DNA of 64,000 nt from positions 1 through 64,000 of the forward strand of contig NZ_MPOH02000015.1 in assembly GCF_001896135.2 (NCBI RefSeq), written 5' to 3'. A model generated the notes under the pieces. It was not told the DNA's origin. It saw only the letters and a program-made list of their open reading frames with translations, and made no database searches. The DNA comes from Streptomyces phaeoluteigriseus. Its GTDB lineage: Bacteria > Actinomycetota > Actinomycetes > Streptomycetales > Streptomycetaceae. The position numbers and the translations under genes are program-made. Every line of letters starts with the position of its first letter. The first letter of the stretch is position 1. Positions 8,150-16,620 of this stretch are shown here, one piece after another.

Positions 8150-8187
8150 CCCGGGACGGCGCTCCTCGATGCGAGGAGGGCCGCCGG
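8150..8187. terminator. Bidirectional hairpin between convergent genes
   Basis: The core CTCCTCG-ATG-CGAGGAG stem (8162-8178) is extended by flanking CGGC/GCCG pairs. It lies between the stop at 8139 and the minus-strand stop at 8190. Confidence 0.6.
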
Positions 8188-8189
8188 TC

Positions 8190-9395
8190 TCAGTCCGCCG
8201 CGCCCACGACGGGGGTCTCACCGTCGCGCGCGGACGGCTGCACCGGCTGGTGGGGCAGGAGCGGTTTGCGGATCAGGAGCAGCGCCGCGTCGTCGTGCAG
8301 CCGACCGCCCACATGGGCCAGCAGGTCGTCGTGGAGCGCGGTGAGGGTGCTCGCCGGATTGTCGGTCAATGTGCGTGCCAGCCCTTCGTGGAGGGGGTAG
8401 AACTCGCGGTCGCGGTCGCGTGCCTCGGTGACGCCGTCGGTGTAGAGCAGCAGTTGGTCGCCGTCGGTGAACGGCAGCACATGCAGGTCGGGGGTCTGGT
8501 CCGTGAGCGCGCGCAGGCCCAGCGGCGGGGCCGGACGCGGCGGATCCACCGGGACGACGTCTCCCACGGCGCGAACCAGCAGCGGGGGCGCGTGTCCGCA
8601 GTTCACCACCTCCAGTTGTCCTGGGCGCGGGTGTCCGGCGACCACGGCGGTGACGAAGTCGTCGCGTCCGAGGTTGCGCGCCAGGCTGCGTTCGATCCGG
8701 TCGACCACGGCCAGGAGGTCGGGTTCGTCGTGGGCGGCCTCCCGGAAGACGCCGAGCACCAGCGCGGCGGTGCCCACGGCCGGCAACCCCTTGCCCCGCA
8801 CATCGCCGACGATCAGCCGGACGCCGTACGGGGTGGACACCAGGGCGTAGAGATCGCCGCCGATGCGGGCCTCGGCCGCGGCGGCGCTGTAGCGGACGGC
8901 GACCTGGAACGGGCCGACCGTCGGCGGCACCGGCACCAGCAGCGCGTGCTGGGCGGTCTCCGCCACGGAGCGGACGGCGGCGAGGACCCGTTCCCGGCGT
9001 CCGCGCAGCACGCTGGCCAGGCCGCTCGCCAGGGTGACGGCCACCAGGACGGACAGCACGGCGGCCAGCTCGGGGCCCGGAACGCCGTGCCGCATGCCGT
9101 GGACGACGCCGAACGCCGCGGCGAGCAGTCCGACGCACAGGACACCGCGCGGGCCGTTGGTGGTGGCAGCCAGCGCGGGTCCGGCCGCCAGCAGCGGCAG
9201 CCACATCGCCCCGGCTCCGCCGACGAGGTCCACGGCCAGCACGACGACGGCCACGAGCAGCACGGGCAGCACTGCCGTCCCGGCGGCCGACCGCGCGGCG
9301 GCCCGCCTGACCGCCGACGCCCAGCGAAAGCCCGTCCGGCTTCTGAAGCGCCGCCCGGGCCGGTGGCCGTCACGGCGGTCTATGGCCTCACTCAT
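8190..9395 (-). CDS. Membrane-anchored PP2C/SpoIIE-type serine phosphatase
   Basis: A 401-residue protein. About residues 38-130 hold four to five hydrophobic helices; the SpoIIE/PP2C-like domain covers about 165-385. Family motifs are visible: ARIGGDLYALV (metal-binding Gly-Gly-Asp), LIVGDVRGKGLPAVG, DDFVTAVVAG, NCGHAPPLLV, LLLYTDGVTEARD and HDDAALLLI. Such enzymes dephosphorylate anti-anti-sigma factors or related regulators in Streptomyces partner-switching systems. No kinase or anti-sigma gene is adjacent, so its target is unknown. The start at 9395 precedes a basic cytoplasmic N-terminus rich in arginine. Confidence 0.9.
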   Translation of the reverse strand: MSEAIDRRDGHRPGRRFRSRTGFRWASAVRRAAARSAAGTAVLPVLLVAVVVLAVDLVGGAGAMWLPLLAAGPALAATTNGPRGVLCVGLLAAAFGVVHGMRHGVPGPELAAVLSVLVAVTLASGLASVLRGRRERVLAAVRSVAETAQHALLVPVPPTVGPFQVAVRYSAAAAEARIGGDLYALVSTPYGVRLIVGDVRGKGLPAVGTAALVLGVFREAAHDEPDLLAVVDRIERSLARNLGRDDFVTAVVAGHPRPGQLEVVNCGHAPPLLVRAVGDVVPVDPPRPAPPLGLRALTDQTPDLHVLPFTDGDQLLLYTDGVTEARDRDREFYPLHEGLARTLTDNPASTLTALHDDLLAHVGGRLHDDAALLLIRKPLLPHQPVQPSARDGETPVVGAAD

Positions 9396-9496
9396 GGTGT
9401 GTCCGCAGTCCTCATCTGTGCACGGGGGATCGCCCCTGAAACGCCTGTTTCATCCAGGAATACGGGTTCGATCCGGGTGCCACAAGGAGCACGTTT

Positions 9497-10255
9497 TCAG
9501 ATAGTGAGCGACAGGCCCCTGGTCACGCGGTTCGCGGTCGGGATGAGCCGCTCCCGGATCTCCCGCAGCCGGGACAGCCGGTCCACCGGCAGGGACACCC
9601 CGAGCGAGCCGAGCGTGTCACCGCTGTAGACCGGCACCGCCACGCAGACCGTGCCGAGGGCGTACTCCTCCATGTCGGTGACGGCCGGTGCCATCGGCGC
9701 GGAGTCCAGGCGCCGCAGCAGCTCGGGGGAACTGGTGATCGTCCGCGGAGTGAGGTCGGAGAGGTGGTGGCGCGAGAGGTAGTCCCGGCGGGCCTCGTCG
9801 TCCAGTTCGCGCAGGACGGACTTGCCGAGCGCGGTGGCGTGGCCGGCGTCCTCGAATCCCACCCAGAGGTCGACCCGCGGGGCCCGGGGGCCGTCGACGA
9901 TCTCGGCGACGCGGATCTCGCCCTCCTCGTAGAAGGTGAGGTAGGCGGCGGTCGCCAGCTCGTCCCGCAGAGCGGCGAGCGCGGGCCGGACCCGGCTGAG
10001 CAGTGCCTGACCGCGGCCCGTCGAGCGCAGCGTCTGGATCTTGTCGCCCATGATGAAGCCGCCGTCCTGAAGCTTGCGCACGTATCCGTCGTGGACCAGC
10101 GTTCGCAGCAGGTGGTAGGCGGTGGCCAGGGGCAGGCCCGTCTCGCGCGCCAACTGTTTCGCCGGGGCGCCGTTCTCGTGCGCGCCGACCGCCTCCAGCA
10201 GGCGGAAGGCCCGCTGGACGGACGTGATCAGCGTCGGGCCGCCCTGCTCACCCAT
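9497..10255 (-). CDS. IclR-family transcriptional regulator
   Basis: A 252-residue DNA-binding regulator. The start ATG 10255 is chosen because the conserved N-terminal winged helix begins right after it: SVQRAFRLLEAV, then helix-turn-helix KQLARETGLPLATAYHLLRTLVHDGYV (about residues 32-60). The C-terminal effector domain has the IclR pattern (LGKSVLREL about residue 140, EEYALGTVCVAVPVYSGDTLGSLGVS about residue 200). The longer open frame upstream to 10798 is antisense to other genes. It faces a small divergent gene at 10332, which may be a target; the effector cannot be deduced. Confidence 0.92.
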   Translation of the reverse strand: MGEQGGPTLITSVQRAFRLLEAVGAHENGAPAKQLARETGLPLATAYHLLRTLVHDGYVRKLQDGGFIMGDKIQTLRSTGRGQALLSRVRPALAALRDELATAAYLTFYEEGEIRVAEIVDGPRAPRVDLWVGFEDAGHATALGKSVLRELDDEARRDYLSRHHLSDLTPRTITSSPELLRRLDSAPMAPAVTDMEEYALGTVCVAVPVYSGDTLGSLGVSLPVDRLSRLREIRERLIPTANRVTRGLSLTI

Positions 10256-10331
10256 GCGTACAGCCTGCGTCAGGCACCCGTAACGGGCAAGGCAGGCGGA
10301 AGACGTGCCCGTTTCGGGGCACCCGGTGCGC

Positions 10332-10670
10332 ATGAACGACACGAACGCTGCGAACGACACGAACGGTACGGGCGCGGGACGTGCCTCCCCGCCCGAGGAG
10401 CGCCACACCGTGGAGCGGCTGGTTCCGGTCTGGCTCGCGGAGACCGAGCGGCACGATCCGGCCGCGGCCCGCGAGGCCGGGGCCGGGTGGGAGCGGGGTT
10501 CCCTCTCGGCCCACGCCGCCCAGGACCTCGCCACCTGGGTCACCGCGCGGGTCACCGACACGGGCTTCAACGAGGACGAGGGCCCGCGCGTCGACGGTCC
10601 GGCCCGGATCACCCCGGCCGACAAGGACGCCGTGCACCGCTGGCTGGCGCGGCAGGGCCACCGGATCTGA
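10332..10670 (+). CDS. Hypothetical protein, 112 residues
   Basis: Start at ATG 10332 (an in-frame ATG at 10305 is an alternative); no strong ribosome-binding site is seen for either. The start of the protein is low-complexity (repeated NDTN from DNA repeats ACGAACG), then charged helical sequence ending in ITPADKDAVHRWLARQGHRI. It is soluble with no membrane segment. It is divergent from the IclR gene. I do not recognise a family, and the modest coding evidence is third-position GC plus a normal stop. Confidence 0.5.
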   Translation: MNDTNAANDTNGTGAGRASPPEERHTVERLVPVWLAETERHDPAAAREAGAGWERGSLSAHAAQDLATWVTARVTDTGFNEDEGPRVDGPARITPADKDAVHRWLARQGHRI

Positions 10671-10797
10671 GGCCGGTCCCACCGGGCACCCGGTGTCGGG
10701 AGCGTTTCGCCGGGTACTCGGACATCTCGCCGTGAGGATCCTTCGGACCGGCTCGCCGGACGCGCCGGGCGACGGACCGAACAGGAAAGGGGGAGCA

Positions 10798-11490
10798 ATG
10801 ACGCAGCACGCGGACGACGACGCCCTCGGCCGGGCCCCGGGCTTCGCGGAACTGCGGCTGGCGACGGGGGACCCGGGTTCCGGCCCGCCGAGCGACGTCC
10901 TCGCGCAGGATCTGCCGCTGGACCGCAATCAGGCGATCCTCCAGGCCACCAAGCAGGTGGGTTCGATCCTGAAGCGCGAGGGGCACCTGTTCGCCCTGGC
11001 GGGCAGCGTCGCCGTCTACGCCCATGGCGGCACCCAGAACCTCCAGCACGACGTCGACTTCGCCATCCGTCCGGAGGACGCGGACGCCGTCGCCGAGACC
11101 CTGCGGGAGGCGGGGCTCGAGGTGTACGAGCCGCCGGAGGACTGGCTGTTGAAGGCCAGCTGCCTCGGCCAGCAGGTCGACCTGATCTTCGAGCTGGCCC
11201 GTCAGCCGGTCACTACGGACTTGCTGGAGCGGGCGGAGCGGCTCTCCGTCGACTCGGTCTTCATGCCGGTCCTGGCGCCGACCGACCTGGTGAGCAGCCT
11301 GGTCGCCGCGTTCTCCGAGCACCACTGCGACTTCGGGGCGGTCCTGCCGATCGCTCGCCAGCTGCGGGAGAAGGTCGACTGGGACCGGGTGCGCCGCGCC
11401 TTCGGCGACGAGCCGATGCCGGACGCGTTCTTCTACTTCCTGGAACGGCTGGACGTCATCGCGCCGAAGCCGAAGGAGGACCGGCGATGA
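10798..11490 (+). CDS. Nucleotidyltransferase-fold protein
   Basis: A 230-residue protein. AAAGGGGGA directly precedes the ATG at 10798, which fixes the start. Residues about 55-135 resemble the minimal nucleotidyltransferase fold used by substrate-binding NTases of the DUF6036/AbiEii-like type: LAGSVAVYAHGGTQNLQHDVDFAIRPEDADAV, with Gly-Ser and an Asp-Val-Asp metal pair, then DLIFELARQPV. It is the first gene of a three-gene operon whose members overlap by four bases: NTase, BON, metallophosphoesterase. The combination suggests a nucleotidyl-transfer/hydrolysis module, but the substrate is unknown. It could also be the antitoxin-free relic of an abortive-infection type system. Confidence 0.75.
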   Translation: MTQHADDDALGRAPGFAELRLATGDPGSGPPSDVLAQDLPLDRNQAILQATKQVGSILKREGHLFALAGSVAVYAHGGTQNLQHDVDFAIRPEDADAVAETLREAGLEVYEPPEDWLLKASCLGQQVDLIFELARQPVTTDLLERAERLSVDSVFMPVLAPTDLVSSLVAAFSEHHCDFGAVLPIARQLREKVDWDRVRRAFGDEPMPDAFFYFLERLDVIAPKPKEDRR

Positions 11491-11804
11491 GGCCTTTCGC
11501 GCAGCCCGCGAGCGGCGGTGCCCAACGGCCCGCCGGGAGCAGCGGTGACACCGACGACGCCGGGCACATCGAGTACCGCGTCGCCCATCTGCGCGACCGG
11601 CTCGCCGCCGAGGAGCTGGCCGAGCTGGGCGTGCGAGCCGAGGTGCGGGCCGGATCGGTGGTGGTGAGCGGCACGGTGCCCTCGGCGGAGTGCCGCGAGG
11701 TGCTGCTGCGGACCGTCCACGAGGAACTGGCGGGGCTCGCCGTGCACACCGACGTCGTGGTGGCGGAGACCGCCTCCCCCGACCATGCGGAGGACCTGCC
11801 ATGA
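11487..11804 (+). CDS. BON-domain protein
   Basis: A 105-residue protein whose ATG overlaps the stop of the nucleotidyltransferase gene (ATGA). After a flexible N-terminus, residues about 35-95 have the BON-like pattern of alternating helix and strand: VAHLRDRLAAEELAELGVRAEVRAGSVVVSGTVPSAECREVLLRTV. BON domains usually bind phospholipid or are accessory modules; here there is no signal peptide, so it probably stays in the cytoplasm. Tight coupling to both neighbours means it is likely a partner of the phosphoesterase or the nucleotidyltransferase. Confidence 0.75.
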   Translation: MRPFAQPASGGAQRPAGSSGDTDDAGHIEYRVAHLRDRLAAEELAELGVRAEVRAGSVVVSGTVPSAECREVLLRTVHEELAGLAVHTDVVVAETASPDHAEDLP

Positions 11805-12526
11805 TCCGTGTCGCCGCCGTCGGGGACATCCACATGGGCCCCGACAGCCAGGGCCTGCTCCGGCCCGCCTTCGACACCCTGGACGAGTGCGCCGACCTGT
11901 TGCTGCTGGCGGGCGACCTGACCCGGCACGGCACGCCGGAGGAGGCGCGGGTGGTGGCCCGGGAGGTGCGCGGACTGCCGGTGCCGGTGGTCGCGGTCCT
12001 GGGCAACCACGACCACCACGACGAGCAGCCCGAGAAGGTCACCGGCATTCTCCAGGAGGCGGGGGTGACCGTCCTGGAGGGCGAGGGGACCGTCGTGGAG
12101 TGCGCGGGGAGTCGCGTCGGCATCGCCGGCACCAAGGGCTTCTGCGGCGGGTTCGTCGGCCGCAGCGCCGGGGAGTTCGGGGAACCGCTGATGAAGGAGT
12201 TCGTCCGCTACACGCGGCGCAGCGCGGACGCGTTGCACGGCGCCCTGGAGGACCTCGGCCGGGACGGCTGCGACGTGCGGATCGCGCTCACCCACTTCTC
12301 CCCCGTCGCCGACACCCTCGCCGGTGAGCCGCCGGAGATCTACCCGTTCCTCGGCAGCTATCTGCTGGCCGAGGCCATCGACACGGCCGGCGCCGACCTC
12401 TCCGTCCACGGACACGCCCACATGGGCACCGAGCACGGGATGACGGCCGGCGGGGTCCGGGTGCGGAACGTGGCCCAGCCGGTGATCCGGCGCGCGTTCA
12501 ACGTGTACCAGCTGCACGCGGCCTGA
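11801..12526 (+). CDS. Metallophosphoesterase
   Basis: A 241-residue calcineurin-like phosphoesterase. The metal-binding motifs appear in order: GDIHMG (residues 8-13), LLAGDLTRHG, VLGNHDHHD, LTHFSP and HGHAHMGTE, giving a complete two-metal active site. ATG 11801 overlaps the BON gene stop. No signal peptide, so the enzyme is cytoplasmic. It probably hydrolyses a phosphomono- or diester; the operon with a nucleotidyltransferase fold suggests a nucleotide substrate, which is inference. Confidence 0.9.
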   Translation: MIRVAAVGDIHMGPDSQGLLRPAFDTLDECADLLLLAGDLTRHGTPEEARVVAREVRGLPVPVVAVLGNHDHHDEQPEKVTGILQEAGVTVLEGEGTVVECAGSRVGIAGTKGFCGGFVGRSAGEFGEPLMKEFVRYTRRSADALHGALEDLGRDGCDVRIALTHFSPVADTLAGEPPEIYPFLGSYLLAEAIDTAGADLSVHGHAHMGTEHGMTAGGVRVRNVAQPVIRRAFNVYQLHAA

Positions 12527-12739
12527 CCCGGAGGCTCACCCACCGATCCCGCGCCCGGCGGCTCACCCGCCGCCCAAACCCCGGTCGGCCTCTCTTCGGT
12601 TGCGCGGGGAGCATCCTGTTGCGCGCGGTCCGTGCCGAGGCACGGGCCGCTGCGGGCTCGCGCCGTGGCGCTGCCACGTTCAGGTGAAGATCACCACGGA
12701 TCGCCGCACCGGCCCCACGCCCGCCCGTATGCAGGGCAC

Positions 12740-14767
12740 ATGGACAATCTCCACGGCTCCGACGCATCCGACGAACCCCGCTCACTGTCCCGCCGGCACT
12801 TCACCGCCACCGCCACCGCCGGTACGGCCACCGCGGCGCTGCTCGCTACGGCGCCCGGCGCGACCGCCGCGCCAGCGGCCCTGCCGCGGCAGGCCCGGCC
12901 GCGGTCCACCGCCGACTGGGCCACCTGCCTGGCCGTCGCACGGGCCCTGCTGGTGGTCGACGAACAGGACGAGCCGCTCGTCCCCGGCTACCAGAAGATC
13001 CTCGGCGGGGGGCTGCCCCGCACCGGGGCGAGGACCGGGACGAGAACCGCGAAGAAGGTCCTCGTCGTCGGCGCGGGACCCGCCGGCCTCGTGGCCGCGT
13101 GGCTGCTGAAGCGGGCCGGGCACCACGTCACGCTCGTGGAGGCCAACGGCAACCGTGTCGGGGGCCGGGTCAAGACCTTCCGCACCGGCGGGCACGAGAA
13201 GGCGCCCCAGGCGTTCGCCGACGCCCGCCAGTACGCGGAGGCGGGTGCCATGCGCATCCCCGGCAGTCATCCGCTGGTGATGAGCCTGATCGACCAGCTC
13301 GACGTGGAGCGGCGCCCGTTCCACCTCGTGGACGTCGACGGCCAGGGCAAGCCCGTCAACAACGCCTGGCTGCACGTCAACGGCGTCCGCGTGCGCCGCT
13401 CCGCGTACGCGAGGTCGCCGCGGAGGATCAACCGGTCGTTCGGAGTGCCGAGGAAATACTGGGACACGCCCTCCTCGACGATCCTGCGCGAAGTCCTGGA
13501 CCCGGTCCGCGACGAGTTCAGCACGGTCGGCCCGGACGGCAAGCGCGTCGACAAACCGATGCCGGAGCGGGTGCGGGGCTGGGCGCGCGTCGTGCAGCGG
13601 TTCGGCGACTGGTCGATGTACCGCTTCCTGACCGAGGAGGCCGGTCTCGACGAGCGCACCATCGATCTGATCGGCACCCTGGAGAACCTCACCTCGCGGC
13701 TGCCGCTCTCCTTCATCCACAGCTTCATCAGCGCCTCGCTGATCAGCCCGGACACCGCGTTCTGGGAGCTGGTCGGCGGTACGGCGACGCTGCCGGACGC
13801 GCTGCTGCGGGAGGTGTCCGACGTGCTGCGCCTCGACCGGCGTGCCACCCGCATCGAGTACTGGTCGCCGGACCGGACCGGCACGGACGACACCCCGCAC
13901 GTCCGTGCGGACGGCCCGCACGTGTGGATCGACACCGTGTCCGAGGGCCGTGACGGCACGGTGGTGCGCGAGCAGTTCACCGGCGACGTCGCGATCGTCA
14001 CCGTGCCGTTCTCGGGTCTGCGCCAGGTGCAGGTCAGCCCGCTGATGTCGTACAGGAAGCGGCGGGCCGTGGCCGAGCTGCACTACGACAGCGCGACCAA
14101 GGTGCTGCTGGAGTTCAGCCGGCGCTGGTGGGAGTTCACGGAGGCCGACTGGAAGCGGGAGCTGGACGCCGTACGGGCGGGGCTGTACGACGAGTACCGG
14201 GCGGGGAAGGCCCCGGCCGACGGGAGTCTGCTCGGGGTGCATCCTTCCGTGCCGCCGGGGCACATCACGGCGGGGCAGCGGGTGCACTACGCCGCCAACC
14301 GGTGGGTGGGCCGGGACCAGCCGGAAGCGGTGGACATCGTCGGCGGAGCCTCCGTCTCGGACAACTCCAACCGCTTCATGATCAACCCGTCCCACCCGGT
14401 GGAGGGCAGCCGGGGCGGTGTCGTCCTCGCCTCCTACAGCTGGGCCGACGACGCCTCCCGCTGGGACTCCCTCGACGACGACGCCCGCTACCCGCACGCC
14501 CTGCGGGGACTCCAGCAGGTCTACGGCCGGCGCGTCGAGGTCTTCTACACGGGCGCCGGCCGCACCCAGAGCTGGCTGCGGGACCCCTACGCCTACGGGG
14601 AGGCGTCCGTCCTGCTCCCCGGCCAGCACACGGAACTGCTCACCGCGATCCGCTCCCCCGAGGGGCCGCTGCACTTCGCGGGCGACCACACCTCGGTCAA
14701 GCCGTCCTGGATCGAGGGCGCCGTGGAGTCAGCGGTACGGGCGGCGCTGGAGGTGCACCAGGGGTAG
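12740..14767 (+). CDS. Tat-exported FAD-dependent amino-acid oxidase (L-glutamate oxidase-like)
   Basis: A 675-residue flavoprotein. The start ATG 12740 gives a twin-arginine signal (SRRHFTATATAG, followed by an Ala-rich stretch), so it is exported folded. The FAD-binding dinucleotide motif VLVVGAGPAGLVAAWLLKRAG follows at about residue 110 with the VEANGNRVGGRV continuation. The C-terminal flavin motif is LHFAGDHTSVKPSWIEGAVES. Length and layout match secreted Streptomyces L-amino-acid oxidases, including L-glutamate oxidase, which oxidise amino acids to keto acids with release of ammonia and hydrogen peroxide. Substrate specificity cannot be fixed by eye. It is transcribed alone. Confidence 0.88.
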   Translation: MDNLHGSDASDEPRSLSRRHFTATATAGTATAALLATAPGATAAPAALPRQARPRSTADWATCLAVARALLVVDEQDEPLVPGYQKILGGGLPRTGARTGTRTAKKVLVVGAGPAGLVAAWLLKRAGHHVTLVEANGNRVGGRVKTFRTGGHEKAPQAFADARQYAEAGAMRIPGSHPLVMSLIDQLDVERRPFHLVDVDGQGKPVNNAWLHVNGVRVRRSAYARSPRRINRSFGVPRKYWDTPSSTILREVLDPVRDEFSTVGPDGKRVDKPMPERVRGWARVVQRFGDWSMYRFLTEEAGLDERTIDLIGTLENLTSRLPLSFIHSFISASLISPDTAFWELVGGTATLPDALLREVSDVLRLDRRATRIEYWSPDRTGTDDTPHVRADGPHVWIDTVSEGRDGTVVREQFTGDVAIVTVPFSGLRQVQVSPLMSYRKRRAVAELHYDSATKVLLEFSRRWWEFTEADWKRELDAVRAGLYDEYRAGKAPADGSLLGVHPSVPPGHITAGQRVHYAANRWVGRDQPEAVDIVGGASVSDNSNRFMINPSHPVEGSRGGVVLASYSWADDASRWDSLDDDARYPHALRGLQQVYGRRVEVFYTGAGRTQSWLRDPYAYGEASVLLPGQHTELLTAIRSPEGPLHFAGDHTSVKPSWIEGAVESAVRAALEVHQG

Positions 14768-14788
14768 GGACGACCCTTCACCGTAGTT

Positions 14789-14817
14789 TTTGAACACGTT
14801 CAAATATCGGGTAGGCT
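14789..14817 (+). promoter_or_regulatory. Promoter with TTTGAAC-AC-GTTCAAA operator
   Basis: A perfect 7-2-7 inverted repeat at 14789-14804 overlaps a -35 hexamer TTGAAC (14790-14795). A -10 TAGGCT (14812-14817) follows after 16 bp. It looks like the operator of a TetR- or MarR-type repressor acting on the downstream epimerase gene. No such regulator is adjacent. Confidence 0.65.
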
Positions 14818-14865
14818 CCCCTTCGGACGAGGGACGTGCAGGACACGAGGGAGGGGAGCCTCACG

Positions 14866-15849
14866 ATGAAGATCGTCATACCCGGCGGGACCGGACAGGT
14901 GGGTACGGTGCTGCGCCGGGCGCTCACCGCGGCCGGACACGAGGTCGTGGTGCTGAGCAGGCGCCCGGCACGGCCCGGCGACCTGGCCTGGGACGGCAGG
15001 ACCACCGGGCCCTGGACGGACGCCGTCGACGGCAGTGACGTCGTGATCAACCTGGCCGGGCGCAGCGTCAGCTGCCGCTACACCCCGGGCAACCTACGGG
15101 AGATGATGGACTCGCGGGTGGACTCCGCCCGGGTCGTCGGCGAGGCGATCGTCGGGGCCGCCCGGCCGCCCCGGCTCTGGCTCCAGATGAGCACCGCCAC
15201 CCTCTACGCCCACCGCTTCGACGCACCCAACGACGAGGCGACGGGAATCGTCGGAGGTGCCGAGCCCGACGTCCCCGGCTACTGGTCCTACAGCGTCGAC
15301 ATCGCCAGGAACTGGGAGCGGGAGCAGGAGGAGGCCGACACCCCGCACACCCGCAAGGTCGCCCTGCGGTCGGCCATGGTGATGAGCCCCGACCGGGGCG
15401 GGGTCTTCGACGTGCTGTCGAAGCTGACCCGCCTCGGCCTCGGCGGTCCGGTCGCCGGCGGCGCGCAGTACGTCTCCTGGATCCATGACCGCGACTTCGT
15501 GCGCGCGGTCCGTTTCCTGATCGACCGGGAGGACCTCGCCGGGCCCGTGAACCTCGCGGCCCCGGCACCGCTGCCGCACCGCGCGTTCATGCGCGCGCTG
15601 CGGGGCGCGTGGGGCGTCCCGGTGGGCCTCCCGGCGACGAGATCGATGGCCGCGCTGGGCGCCTTCGCCCTCCGCTCGGACACGGAACTCCTGCTCAAGA
15701 GCCGCCGTGTCGTCCCCGGCCGCCTGCTCGAGGCGGGCTTCGCCTTCGACCACCCCCAATGGCCGGAAGCGGCGAGGGACCTGGTGCGGCGGAGGCGGGG
15801 CGGGGCCGAGGTCGCCCCGGGGGAAAGCGCGGGGGCCGCGCGGACGTGA
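14866..15849 (+). CDS. TIGR01777-family NAD(P)-dependent epimerase
   Basis: A 327-residue short-chain-type Rossmann protein. ATG 14866 follows GAGGGGAG. The nucleotide-binding loop is GGTGQVGTVLRRAL (residues 7-20). The family signature VINLAGRSVSCRYTPGNLREMMDSRVDSARVVGEAI is clear, and the C-terminal DUF1731-like region (NLAAPAPLPHRAFMRAL to the end) completes the family architecture (SulA/YfcH type). The reaction in this family is not well known. The palindromic promoter upstream suggests inducible expression, possibly linked to a redox or fatty-acid signal. Confidence 0.9.
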   Translation: MKIVIPGGTGQVGTVLRRALTAAGHEVVVLSRRPARPGDLAWDGRTTGPWTDAVDGSDVVINLAGRSVSCRYTPGNLREMMDSRVDSARVVGEAIVGAARPPRLWLQMSTATLYAHRFDAPNDEATGIVGGAEPDVPGYWSYSVDIARNWEREQEEADTPHTRKVALRSAMVMSPDRGGVFDVLSKLTRLGLGGPVAGGAQYVSWIHDRDFVRAVRFLIDREDLAGPVNLAAPAPLPHRAFMRALRGAWGVPVGLPATRSMAALGAFALRSDTELLLKSRRVVPGRLLEAGFAFDHPQWPEAARDLVRRRRGGAEVAPGESAGAART

Positions 15850-15885
15850 TACGGGGGACGCGTCCGCGCGGCTGCTGTGGGGGTG

Positions 15886-16602
15886 TCAGCTCGTCGCGCG
15901 GACGGCTGTGCGGATCAGGTCCGCGACCTCCTTCGGCCGGGACACCGCGACGGCGTGCGAGGCGCCCTCGATCTCGACGACCGTCGCGTCGGCACGCTTG
16001 GCGCCGAAGCGCTCGACCTCGGGGTTGATGGCGTTGTCCGCGCCGGCGATCAGCGCCCAGGACGGCTTGGTCCTCCAGGCGGCCGCGGCAGCGGTCTCCT
16101 CGAACGCGGCGGCGGCCAGCGGGCGCTGGGCGGCGGCGAGGACCTTGGTGATCTCGGCCGGCACATCGGCGGCGAACACCGACGGGAAGGCGTCCTCGGC
16201 GATGGTGACCTCGGCGGCGGGCTCGCCGCCCGGCACCGGGTACGTCCACTGCTTCAGGTTGCTGACCAGCGGGGACAGCGGGAAGCGGCCCTGGAGCTCG
16301 CCGAGGCTCTCGCCCTCCTCCAGGACGTAGGCGGCGACGTACACGAGGCCGACGACGTTCTCCGTGACGCCGGCCACGGTGATGAGGGCACCGCCGTAGG
16401 AGTGGCCGACCAGGACGACGGGACCGTCGATCTGGGCGGCGACGGAGGCGACGTACGCCGCGTCGGAGGCCAGGCCGCGCAGCGGGTTCGGCGGGGCGAT
16501 CACGGGGATGCCGTCGCGCTGGAGTTCGGCGATGACACCGGACCAGCCGGCCGCGTCCGCGAACGCGCCGTGGACGAGGAGGACGGTGGGAGTGGTGCTC
16601 AT
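15886..16602 (-). CDS. Alpha/beta hydrolase
   Basis: A 238-residue alpha/beta-hydrolase of the small esterase type. It has the oxyanion motif VLLVHGAFADAAGW (residues 7-20), the nucleophile elbow GHSYGG (Ser near 69), an acidic residue in ALIAGADNAINP and the catalytic histidine in EGASHAVAVSRP. These features match salicylate-esterase-like or chloroperoxidase-like hydrolases common in Streptomyces. It lies 18 bp downstream of another hydrolase gene on the same strand and is probably co-transcribed with it. The substrate is unknown. Confidence 0.9.
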   Translation of the reverse strand: MSTTPTVLLVHGAFADAAGWSGVIAELQRDGIPVIAPPNPLRGLASDAAYVASVAAQIDGPVVLVGHSYGGALITVAGVTENVVGLVYVAAYVLEEGESLGELQGRFPLSPLVSNLKQWTYPVPGGEPAAEVTIAEDAFPSVFAADVPAEITKVLAAAQRPLAAAAFEETAAAAAWRTKPSWALIAGADNAINPEVERFGAKRADATVVEIEGASHAVAVSRPKEVADLIRTAVRATS

Positions 16603-16620
16603 GTGGTGTGTCTCCTCGGA

